This document shows, in pieces, positions 39,704-46,898 of a stretch of DNA of 64,000 nucleotides. Below the pieces are notes generated by a model. The model worked only from the letters and a program-made list of their open reading frames with translations, made no database searches and was not told the origin of the DNA. This stretch comes from Pseudarthrobacter oxydans (lineage in GTDB: Bacteria; Actinomycetota; Actinomycetes; Actinomycetales; Micrococcaceae). Both the position numbers and the translations under genes were made by a program. Each line of letters starts with the position of its first letter. Positions within the stretch are counted from its first letter, which is position 1. The DNA lies in NCBI RefSeq assembly GCF_030812335.1, contig NZ_JAUSSN010000003.1:427161-491160 (forward strand), given 5' to 3'.

Positions 39704-40633
39704 ATGCTGCCCATCGGGGTTGCCCTGTTCTCAGCTGCCCTGTTTCTGCTTGGTTTCGTCCTGCTCGCCCCGCGGAGGGCACGCGTGCCGCTGGACCGCC
39801 GCCAGCCAGCCCAGATCCAAACGGACTCGCAGCTGACCCGGTTCGCCGGCTCGGCGGTCAACCTCGTCGATGGATACTTTGCGCAGCGAAAAGTGCGGCT
39901 CTTCAGCCGGGAGGCACTCGAAAACGCCGGACTGCGGATGAGCCAGTCCGACTTCTTTGTGCTGGTGCTGGCCGGCGCCTTCGTCGGCGCCTTGGCAGGC
40001 TTCGTCGTCGCGGGCCCGTTGCTGGCAGTCCTGTTCGTGCTGCTGGCGCCGTTGGCGGGGCACCTGGTGATCGGCTACCTCACCGGCAAACGTCGTGTCA
40101 TGTTTGACCAGCAACTCGGCGACACGCTTCAACTGCTCTCCGGCGGCCTCAGGGCAGGCCACAGCATCCTTCGCGCCATTGACGCCGCCGCAGCAGAATC
40201 GCAAAGTCCCACGGCGGAAGAGATGCGCCGGGTCATCACCGAAACGAGCCTCGGCCGGGACCTCCAGTCGTCCCTCACCGACACTGCCGCACGGATGCGG
40301 AGCGATGACTTTGTCTGGATCGCCCAGGCCATCCAGATCAACCGGGAAGTGGGCGGGAACCTCGCCGAAGTCCTGGACCAGGTGGGCGAAACCATCCGCG
40401 AGCGCAGTGAAATCAAGGGTCACATCAAATCCCTGGCTGCGGAGGGAAAGTTCTCTGCGTACATCCTGATGGCTATGCCGTTCGGCATCGTCGCGATGCT
40501 CATGCTGGCCAACCCGGGCTATATGAACTCCATGTTCACCAGCCTGCTGGGTTGGGTCATGATCGGCGCGTCCATGATCATGATGACCATCGGCGGCCTG
40601 TGGATGCGCAAAATCATTGATCTGAAGTTCTGA
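39704..40633 (+). CDS. tadB: TadB-like inner-membrane platform protein (locus 2)
   Basis: About 309 residues with a T2SSF domain. It has an N-terminal membrane helix (IGVALFSAALFLLGFVLLAP), a helix pair near 90-130 (LLAVLFVLLAPLAGHLVIGY), the conserved QINREVGGNLAEVLDQVGETIRERSEIKG region read in parts, and a C-terminal helix pair. A TTG at 39698 is a possible alternative start. It lies 13 bases after tadA. Confidence 0.86.
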   Translation: MLPIGVALFSAALFLLGFVLLAPRRARVPLDRRQPAQIQTDSQLTRFAGSAVNLVDGYFAQRKVRLFSREALENAGLRMSQSDFFVLVLAGAFVGALAGFVVAGPLLAVLFVLLAPLAGHLVIGYLTGKRRVMFDQQLGDTLQLLSGGLRAGHSILRAIDAAAAESQSPTAEEMRRVITETSLGRDLQSSLTDTAARMRSDDFVWIAQAIQINREVGGNLAEVLDQVGETIRERSEIKGHIKSLAAEGKFSAYILMAMPFGIVAMLMLANPGYMNSMFTSLLGWVMIGASMIMMTIGGLWMRKIIDLKF

Positions 40634-40634
40634 G

Positions 40635-41525
40635 ATGCTCATGGATCCATCGGTACTGCTCGCTCTGCTCCTGGTCTCCCTGCCGCTCGGCTATCTCACC
40701 TGGTCAGCACTCTCCGTTGACCGGAAGTCCCACCGGGCCATCCGCGAGCTGCTCGCGGCGGGCACGGAGACCGCTGACTTCAGCGAGGCACAGCGGACCT
40801 CGCTGCTGAAACGAATCGGCTACCGTCTGACGCCGGCCGGATATGTCCGCAAACTCGACAAGCTGCTCTCCCTGGCAGGCCGACCGGTCTCCCTTCCCCT
40901 CGGTCGTGTGCTGGCCGCCAAGCCCCTGCTGGGCCTGGCCGGTGCCCTGCTGGGCCTGTACATTGGCGCCACGGGTTCCACCCCCATCATTAAGCTGGTG
41001 GGGATCTTTGTGGCCCTGCTGGGCTACTTCATCCCCGATTTGTTGCTCTACAGCAAGGGGCAGGAGCGCCAGACGGCCATGCAGCTGGAACTGGCCAACA
41101 CCCTCGACCAGATGCTCATCTCGGTAGAGGCCGGTCTGGGCTTCGAAGGAGCCATGGCCCGCGCCGGGGAAAACGGCAAGGGCCCGCTCGCCGAGGAACT
41201 CGTCCGGACGCTGCAGGACATGCAGGTGGGCAGGAGCCGCCGCGAGTCATACCTGGCCCTCGCGGAGCGGACCAGCGTCCCCGAACTGCGCAGCTTTGTC
41301 CAGGCCGTTGTCCAGGCGGATACCTACGGCATTGCCATCAGCAGGGTGTTGCGGATCCAGGCGAAGGTCATGCGGGTCAAGCGGCGGCAGCGGGCCGAGG
41401 AAAAGGCCATGAAGCTTCCGGTTATGATCCTGTTCCCCCTGCTCTTCTTCATCTTCCCGGTCCTTTTTATTGCCATCCTGGGCCCCGCCGTCATCAACGC
41501 GATCGAGACGTTTAGCGGCGGGTAA
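40635..41525 (+). CDS. tadC: TadC-like inner-membrane platform protein (locus 2)
   Basis: 296 residues. The order matches the locus 1 protein: TPAGYVRKLDKLLSLAGRP, ELANTLDQMLISVEAGLGFE, then VKRRQRAEEKAMKLPVMILF before the final helices. It starts almost immediately after tadB. No obvious terminator follows before the HPt-like gene, 130 bases downstream, so read-through is possible. Confidence 0.89.
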   Translation: MLMDPSVLLALLLVSLPLGYLTWSALSVDRKSHRAIRELLAAGTETADFSEAQRTSLLKRIGYRLTPAGYVRKLDKLLSLAGRPVSLPLGRVLAAKPLLGLAGALLGLYIGATGSTPIIKLVGIFVALLGYFIPDLLLYSKGQERQTAMQLELANTLDQMLISVEAGLGFEGAMARAGENGKGPLAEELVRTLQDMQVGRSRRESYLALAERTSVPELRSFVQAVVQADTYGIAISRVLRIQAKVMRVKRRQRAEEKAMKLPVMILFPLLFFIFPVLFIAILGPAVINAIETFSGG

Positions 41526-41655
41526 CGGCAACAAGCTCCCGGGCAGGGTGAAACCTCCGGCGGAACCCTCAGGAAGCCATCGGGATAGCGCAAGGGTTTG
41601 CGCAGGTTCGCCCGGAGACCACGGCAGCGGCCGGGGCAGGCAGTAGCGTAAACAC

Positions 41656-42126
41656 ATGTCCTTTCAAGGTGCTCCAGACGACGGCGACGCAACCATCGGC
41701 CTCTCCGCCGACGCCTCCCCCGGCGGTGCGGGGCTAGCCCCCGCCGGGGCCAAGGACACCGGCCCTGACATGACGCCCCCGCTCGTGGACCCCACCGCCC
41801 TCCAGGAGCTCGGGTCCCAGCTGGAGAGCCCGGCCGTGGCCAGGGGATTCGCGCGGGACTACACCAACATGTGGAACCGGCGCTATCAGTCCCTCGCCAG
41901 CTCCCTAGGCAGCGGGGACGAGGCAGCAGCCCTGGACGCCGTGCTCAGCCTGAAGACGTCCTCAGCCATGGTCGGCGGGGTCCGGCTGGCCGGGCTCGCC
42001 CGGGAGCTGGAGGACGCCATCCGTGTCCGCGACGCCAACCGCGCGCGGCTGCTCCTGCAGGAAGTCGCCGAAAGCGGTAACGAAACCGTGGACGAACTGC
42101 AGTTCAGCTACCTCAAGGACAGCTAG
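41656..42126 (+). CDS. HPt-like protein lacking the phospho-accepting histidine
   Basis: 156 residues. The C-terminal 100 residues look like a four-helix histidine phosphotransfer domain. The helix that normally reads AH-x-LKG-x-SA instead reads VLSLKTSSAMVGGVRLAGLARELE (broken here at the key site), with Leu97 where His is expected. The N-terminal 45 residues are Gly/Ala/Asp-rich and disordered-looking. It converges on the response regulator gene with a 4-base overlap of the coding ends. It may act as a binding scaffold rather than a phosphate carrier. Confidence 0.72.
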   Translation: MSFQGAPDDGDATIGLSADASPGGAGLAPAGAKDTGPDMTPPLVDPTALQELGSQLESPAVARGFARDYTNMWNRRYQSLASSLGSGDEAAALDAVLSLKTSSAMVGGVRLAGLARELEDAIRVRDANRARLLLQEVAESGNETVDELQFSYLKDS

Positions 42127-42893
42127 TCCACCGCCGGTGCGAGCCGGTACCCCACGCCGCGGACCGTCTGAAGCCAGCGCGGCTGCAGCGGATCCTCCTT
42201 CAGTTTGCGCCGGAGGTTGCCGATATGGACCTCGACAGCACGCTCGTCGGATTCACTGATGTACGCATCAGCGCCGTAGTACTCTCCCCGCACCACCCGC
42301 ACCAGATCGACCTTGGTCCGGACAGCACCGGCCGCCTTCAGCAGTGCGTGCAGCAGGTCGAACTCACTGCGGGTCAGGCTGGTGGGCATGCCATCAAGGG
42401 TGACCGAACGCGTGTGCGGGTTCAGCACCAGGCCGTTGTGCCGAAACACTGCATCCTGGGGCAGGACAAGACTCGCCGACGGCGCCGTCCTCGGCTCCGG
42501 GGGCGTGCCTTTGGCGAATTCCTGCCGGGGCCGGCGCATCATCGCGGCTACCCGGGCCCGGAGCTCGCGCGGGCGGAACGGTTTGGTCATAAAATCGTCG
42601 GCGCCGGTGTGCAGCGCGGTCAGCGTGTCCAGCTCATCCGTCCGCCCGCTCAGCATGACAACATAAGCGTCGCTGAACTGCCGGATCTGGCGCAGCACTT
42701 CAAACCCGTCAATGTCGTTCAGGCCAATGTCCAAGGTGACAACGCTGGCCTTCTGGCTACGCACCACCTCGACCCCTTCCCGCCCGCTGGCGGCGCCGTG
42801 GACGTCGAATCCCGCCTGGCTCAGCACCGCTTCGACGAGGTTACGTACGTCTTCGTCGTCCTCAACGACGACTGCTACTCCCAAGTCAGTCAT
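42123..42893 (-). CDS. OmpR-family response regulator
   Basis: 256 residues. The receiver domain has the acidic pair EDDEDV at 11-16, phospho-acceptor Asp55 in VVTLDIGLNDIDGF, a Ser/Thr switch (VVMLSG) and Lys in TKPF. A linker of about 40 residues leads to a winged-helix OmpR/PhoB DNA-binding domain (about 155-252) with RSEFDLLHALL, ERAVEVHIGNLRRKL and the final LQTVRGVGYRL. It is divergent from the histidine kinase at 43062 and tail-to-tail with the HPt-like gene. The kinase is its likely partner. Confidence 0.92.
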   Translation of the reverse strand: MTDLGVAVVVEDDEDVRNLVEAVLSQAGFDVHGAASGREGVEVVRSQKASVVTLDIGLNDIDGFEVLRQIRQFSDAYVVMLSGRTDELDTLTALHTGADDFMTKPFRPRELRARVAAMMRRPRQEFAKGTPPEPRTAPSASLVLPQDAVFRHNGLVLNPHTRSVTLDGMPTSLTRSEFDLLHALLKAAGAVRTKVDLVRVVRGEYYGADAYISESDERAVEVHIGNLRRKLKEDPLQPRWLQTVRGVGYRLAPAVD

Positions 42894-43061
42894 GGTCCCC
42901 CTCTACATTCTGATGATGCGGCATCCACCCCCCAATAGAGGCCGCGTCGGTACTGCAGCGCATTGAAAGTGCGACAGTAGTGTCAGAATACCCACGCTAT
43001 GGCGCGAATCACCGTTTAGGCACAGCCGCGGCCACAAATATTCATCCTGTGTCAAGCTAGC

Positions 43062-43979
43062 GTGACGCATGCTGTTGAATTGGAGCAGCGAGGAAGGAGC
43101 GCGGCTTCATTGAGTAAACAGCAACAGGTCCGGAACCCGGAAGGATTCTTTGCGGGGATGCCGCGGCGTGCGCAGCTGGCCCTCGTCCGGCTGACCGGGT
43201 CCCGGGAAGCCGAGCTTCACGCCCTGCTCGCGGACAGCGGCGACCGCGAACGGCTGCTCACCGAGGAGGTCACCGCGCTTGCCGATGCCCTGATGGCCAA
43301 GGACAGCCTTGTCTCCACCGTCTCGCACGAGTTCCGCACCCCGCTGACCTCGATCATCGGCAACCTGGACCTGGTCCTCGGCGAATCCGACGAGCTCTCC
43401 CCTGCCACCGTGCGCCGGATCCAAGTCGCGCAGCGGAATGCCGAGCGGTTGCTGGCACTGGTCTCGGACCTGATGATGTCCGCCGATACCGCGGTGCACG
43501 TCCACCCGCGCCGGACCGACCTGGCTAGCCTGGTCGAAGCCAGCCTCGGTTCGGCCCAGGCCCACGCCCAGGCCGCCCGGGTCTCGCTGTCCATGGACCT
43601 TCCGGCTCCGCTCTGGGCCGAGGTGGATCCGCTGCGGATCAGCCAGGCCCTCGACAACCTCGTCTCCAACGCCATCAAGTATTCGCCCGACGGCGGCACC
43701 GTCCACGTCTCGGCCAGCTGCGAGGGAGGCCGGGTGCTGCTACAGGTCAAGGACGACGGAATGGGCATGACAGCCGCCGACGCCGACCGGGTCTTCGCCC
43801 GCTTCTTCCGCAGCCCCGCGGTCCGCGAGGGCCCGATCCCCGGAGCCGGGCTGGGGCTGGCCATAACGAAAGCGATCGTCGAACGGCACGGCGGCACCAT
43901 TTCCTGCAGCACACGCCCCGGCTACGGGAGCACCTTCACAATGGAGCTTCCCGCCAAAGCGGCGGCGCCTGCCTTCTAG
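43062..43979 (+). CDS. Sensor histidine kinase without membrane segments
   Basis: 305 residues. The HisKA domain has the H-box STVSHEFRTPLTS with His89. The HATPase domain shows the N-box LDNLVSNAIKYS, the G1 box KDDGMGM and the G2 box GAGLGLAITKAIVERHGG. The N-terminal 80 residues contain no membrane helix and no recognisable sensor domain. The GTG start at 43062 has no ribosome site. A TTG at 43110 has AAGGAG 10 bases upstream and would give 289 residues. A two-component pair with the divergent regulator is inferred. Confidence 0.9.
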   Translation: MTHAVELEQRGRSAASLSKQQQVRNPEGFFAGMPRRAQLALVRLTGSREAELHALLADSGDRERLLTEEVTALADALMAKDSLVSTVSHEFRTPLTSIIGNLDLVLGESDELSPATVRRIQVAQRNAERLLALVSDLMMSADTAVHVHPRRTDLASLVEASLGSAQAHAQAARVSLSMDLPAPLWAEVDPLRISQALDNLVSNAIKYSPDGGTVHVSASCEGGRVLLQVKDDGMGMTAADADRVFARFFRSPAVREGPIPGAGLGLAITKAIVERHGGTISCSTRPGYGSTFTMELPAKAAAPAF

Positions 43980-44072
43980 CGTCGATTTTTGCAACCCGCG
44001 CGACGTTGTTACCGCGGGAAGGAGCGGCCTTACGGCTTCGAAGTCTCCAGGATGATGAGCAGGTACGATGCA

Positions 44073-44480
44073 TCACGACACCGAAAAGTCCTGGAGCGTT
44101 TCCGGCCACACGACGACATAGCGATCACCTCCTGTCGGCCTGTACGCCACCCGTACCTCAGCCCATCTTGGCTCAGCACCAAGGGACGTCGCCGCGTCCC
44201 CGAACGCTTCGTGGGGTTCGTCAGTGTGGACGAAGATGTTCATCTCGCCTGCGCCGAAGTCGTGCCCATCCACGAAGCCATGGGCAGCGGGGAGTGCGCC
44301 CTCCAGCGCGTCCTCCATGCCGATGAGGGCGTCATAGTCGGCCTCCGAGTCGGCTGGCCACTGCAGGACGAGGACGTATTGGTGACAGGAACCAGATTGA
44401 CCTGTAAGGATGAGCCTGGTTCTGGCTCTCTGGCCGGGGGGTTCAAATAGCTGGCACTGCGCTAGCTGGGGGAGATTCAC
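44073..44480 (-). CDS. Conserved hypothetical protein (5' end uncertain)
   Basis: Up to 135 residues. The body (from about residue 35) looks like a real small globular protein: VLVLQWPADSEADYDALIGMED, HGFVDGHDFGAGEMNIFVHTDEP (shown in parts) and RVAYRPTGGDRYVVVWPE. Similar orphan proteins occur widely in bacteria, without known function. The only in-frame start, GTG at 44480, abuts the divergent next gene, and the first 30 residues are not convincing, so the true start is unclear or the 5' end is damaged. Confidence 0.55.
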   Translation of the reverse strand: MNLPQLAQCQLFEPPGQRARTRLILTGQSGSCHQYVLVLQWPADSEADYDALIGMEDALEGALPAAHGFVDGHDFGAGEMNIFVHTDEPHEAFGDAATSLGAEPRWAEVRVAYRPTGGDRYVVVWPETLQDFSVS

Positions 44481-44482
44481 AC

Positions 44483-44931
44483 ATGTTTGAAGTCGAAGTG
44501 ACCAAAGACGGCCGCGAACACCGCGTCATCGACAGGGCCACTGACGTCTACTTGAAGTGGCTAGTCGCGGGCGGCCCATACTTCACTGAGTGTTCAAACT
44601 CGTAGATTCCGAATGCAGCATTCCCTTTACGACGGTGCGTGAGGAAGGCGTGGACTCTGGAACAGGCCTGCCATTCTTTGTCTTCAAATTCCTAACTTTT
44701 GGGAGCGCCCCGAAAGCGCACAGAAATACTAAAGATCTGGTCAACCGCGCCTTCGATGATGAAACCGAAAAGCGGCACTGGATGAAGACTGCAGCCGAGG
44801 CCCTATTAGTGTTCGGGTCCGGCTATAACGGACTGAATCTTCCACATCTTAGCTACACCCGCGTTGACCTCGATGGGAGAATTTACACTCTTAAAGACTT
44901 CGGTTACACCCTCAACTCGAAACAGGGTTAG
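44483..44931 (+). pseudogene. Hypothetical gene, probably split by a frameshift
   Basis: The first segment, 44483-44605 (40 residues, starting MFEVEVTKDGREHRVI), has a GGGGGAG ribosome site but stops after TECSNS. A second frame runs 44590-44931 (113 residues, MFKLVDSECSIPFTTV at its start). It opens with GTG directly after an in-frame stop and has no ribosome site. Joined by a shift near 44585-44600, the two would make one protein of about 149 residues (GGPYFTE then VFKLVDSE). I do not recognise the family. GC content is lower than in flanking genes. Two separate small genes cannot be excluded. Confidence 0.5.
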
Positions 44932-45087
44932 CGGCGCTCGTGGTGCCGTTTTCAGAAGCTGACTGCACAAACTTCCCTATGGTTCCAGGATCTGCGAAGA
45001 GGACTTCTGAACGCTGGCCCGTCGATACGTCCCCTGCACTAAGGTGCTTTTGTTCGGTACTCCTGTTCCCAAAGGAGGCAGCCATGG
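44932..45087. other. Non-coding stretch in the accessory region
   Basis: No convincing gene, repeat or RNA is visible between the split hypothetical gene and the transposase-like remnant. An AAAGGAGG sequence at 45071-45077 would serve a start at 45084 or 45088. Confidence 0.5.
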
Positions 45088-45398
45088 ATGCTGATCCTGA
45101 CCGCATTTGTTCCGGATGGGCAGCAGACGATGTTGGATGCTGCGTGAGAACAGGCCCGGACTCGAGCTTCGGTGATCGGCTCGTTGGCCGAGCGTGGCAT
45201 CACGGGAATTGCTGTCGCTGACAAGGCCGCGTTGGAGCTCGAAGTGTCCGGCGCCAGATTTATACGTTGCTGCCAGGGAATGAACGCCACAGGACGCCTA
45301 TAGGGAAGGAGAGGGCGCCTAGTCACCGACCGGCTGTCGGGACGGGTTCGAAACCGGGCCCGGCGGGACGCTGTGAGCGACGGGACTGCCCTAATTAG
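45088..45398 (+). pseudogene. Decayed transposase-like N-terminal fragment
   Basis: Reading from ATG 45088 gives MLILTAFVPDGQQTMLDAA, an in-frame TGA, then EQARTRASVIGSLAERGITG and AVADKAALELEVS. One shift later, RQIYTLLPGNER and a basic HRPAVGTGSKPGPAGR tail follow. The order of helix-turn-helix, ELEVS-x-RQIYTLL, then a Gly/Arg-rich linker resembles the N-terminus of Mu/IS481-type transposases. One stop and one frameshift mark it as broken. No terminal inverted repeats or catalytic domain are present. Family assignment is tentative. Confidence 0.35.
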
Positions 45399-45407
45399 TC
45401 TTCAGGT

Positions 45408-45542
45408 ATGAAACCTAGCGTAATTCTTATTGTTGCTCTTCTACTGGTGGTCATCGTAGTTGTCGTTATTTTGGCATGGGTGAGCTTCGGGGACCGCCCA
45501 GGCCCAATGAGCCCAACGGTGCTCAATCAGTTGGGAGAATAA
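45408..45542 (+). CDS. Tiny membrane protein, 44 residues
   Basis: MKPSVILIVALLLVVIVVV opens a single uninterrupted membrane helix of about 22 residues, followed by a short polar tail ending VLNQLGE. A start and stop, a strongly hydrophobic composition and position before the next hypothetical gene support a real small gene, but the ribosome site is weak (TCAGGT). It overlaps nothing on either strand that looks better. Function unknown. Confidence 0.5.
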   Translation: MKPSVILIVALLLVVIVVVVILAWVSFGDRPGPMSPTVLNQLGE

Positions 45543-45634
45543 GCCAGAGTGTTGCAGGCCAACGTGCACGATCGCCAGTCGGACACCCGGTTGAGGTAGT
45601 GCCATTCGCTCCTGCCGACGGTATCGTGTTAGCC

Positions 45635-46117
45635 GTGGGCTACTACGTCAGAGCATTTTGCACTAAGGGCGAACCTTCACCGTTGCGGCCGGTCCTTGAA
45701 TACGCCGCTGAATGTGGAGCATCTCTTGCCCTCGATCCGCCGGTCAGCGAGTCTTCCCTTGACGAGGGCAGCTGGGAGCAGGTTGGTATTGCCTACAAGG
45801 ATCACAAGGCGCCGATCCTGTTCGAAATTAATCGCGACGATGGAAAAGATGAGTCCGACATGCGCGAAGAGATCGAAGAGTTCATAGAGTTACTCGAGGA
45901 CGTGCGAAACACAAGGAACCGAAGGCGCGTTGAGAAACACCTGCGGAGTACGCGGTTTATCGTCTCAGCCCAGCTGCCCAGCTCCGACATTGACGAGGAT
46001 GGCTACGCCGCCCTGGGGCATGTTCTGACCTACTTCGTGAACAACAACGGCGCAATGATCCAGGCGGATGGGGAAGGCTTCTACGAGGGCGGGAAAGTCA
46101 TCGTAGAACTCGACTAG
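45635..46117 (+). CDS. Hypothetical acidic protein
   Basis: 160 residues from a GTG start giving VGYYVRAFCTKGEPSPL. A longer frame is open to 45476 but its first 50 residues look non-coding. The protein is acidic, with a predicted helix rich in Glu (MREEIEEFIELLEDV) and a C-terminal LTYFVNNNGAMIQADGEGFYEGGKVI. It has a plausible globular pattern but no family I recognise. No membrane helix or signal peptide is seen. Confidence 0.65.
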   Translation: MGYYVRAFCTKGEPSPLRPVLEYAAECGASLALDPPVSESSLDEGSWEQVGIAYKDHKAPILFEINRDDGKDESDMREEIEEFIELLEDVRNTRNRRRVEKHLRSTRFIVSAQLPSSDIDEDGYAALGHVLTYFVNNNGAMIQADGEGFYEGGKVIVELD

Positions 46118-46183
46118 CTGTAGTATTCCGGCCCCTAGCTAACCGAGCATCCCGCACGAGGTTCAGCTGCGGGCCGCCATAGG

Positions 46184-46597
46184 TTACTTCGCGAGGCATC
46201 TCGTGCATCTAGTTAGCGCCCGAAGGACTAAAGGAAACGTGGTAGCCACTAGCTCGCGACCAAGGAGCCGGGGGGCATCAGATACGGGGGGAAAGATCGT
46301 GATTTCCCCGCTGGTTAGCGCATGATCCACGCATTCTGCGACTCGCACGGCATCGGCCTCAGAGGATCCTGCATGCAGACGTACTGCAAGGTGGGAAGTG
46401 GGCATGTCGGCGCTCGTGATGGCACTTTCTACGCTTGGGTCGTCCGCGCACGTATCCAAAGATTCATAGACCGGGAAACCAACAGCGACACTCCAGCGGC
46501 CGTCGGCAGAGGCGGCCCGCGGATAGTCTGCTGGCGCAGCTGGCGCACAAGCCGCCAGCAGCACCACCAGTAATGGAGTGAATATCTGTTTCCGCAT
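46184..46597 (-). CDS. Predicted small lipoprotein
   Basis: 137 residues. The signal peptide MRKQIFTPLLVVLLAACAP has a lipobox LLAAC with Cys at 17. The mature part has a Cys pair (DTCADDP and AECVDH) and ends in a second pair (TRCTRC). The start at 46597 is chosen because AGGGGA lies a few bases upstream and the signal peptide begins there. The family is not recognised. It faces the 45635 gene tail to tail. Confidence 0.65.
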   Translation of the reverse strand: MRKQIFTPLLVVLLAACAPAAPADYPRAASADGRWSVAVGFPVYESLDTCADDPSVESAITSADMPTSHLAVRLHAGSSEADAVRVAECVDHALTSGEITIFPPVSDAPRLLGRELVATTFPLVLRALTRCTRCLAK

Positions 46598-46898
46598 GGA
46601 GTCCCCTGAAGCTAAGAGCCCGTACATCTAACTCTATTGGGGCGGCCCACCCTGCGCCTGGTCCGGCCTGGCCTGTCTCATAACCGTTGTGAATCGAATC
46701 CCTAGGGTTACGAGAAAGCCTAGTGGCTCCAGCTGGGGGACCTTAATCTATCGGGTGCTACAAAATCCCAGGCCTGCTCCCGCAACGAACGACTTGCGAC
46801 CGCGGCGCCTGGCGCTTCACATCACCCAGGCCGCAGCCGCCCGGCACTTCAGCGTTTGGCCCACAGACATGCCCTGGGTCCGGCGGACGCGGGCGGCG
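46598..46898. other. Intergenic stretch between lipoprotein gene and truA
   Basis: About 300 bases without a supportable gene on either strand. No tRNA fold, terminator or repeat was found. This is the right edge of the low-GC accessory stretch, and GC rises again toward truA. Confidence 0.5.

Noticed and set aside
44940..45221. A 93-codon plus-strand open frame
   Set aside because: Cys/Trp-rich translation with no ribosome site; the frame of the decayed transposase-like fragment in the same DNA reads better.
46680..46760. Possible tRNA or att site near GAATCGAATCCCTAGGG
   Set aside because: The sequence resembles a T-arm superficially but no cloverleaf or acceptor stem can be formed.
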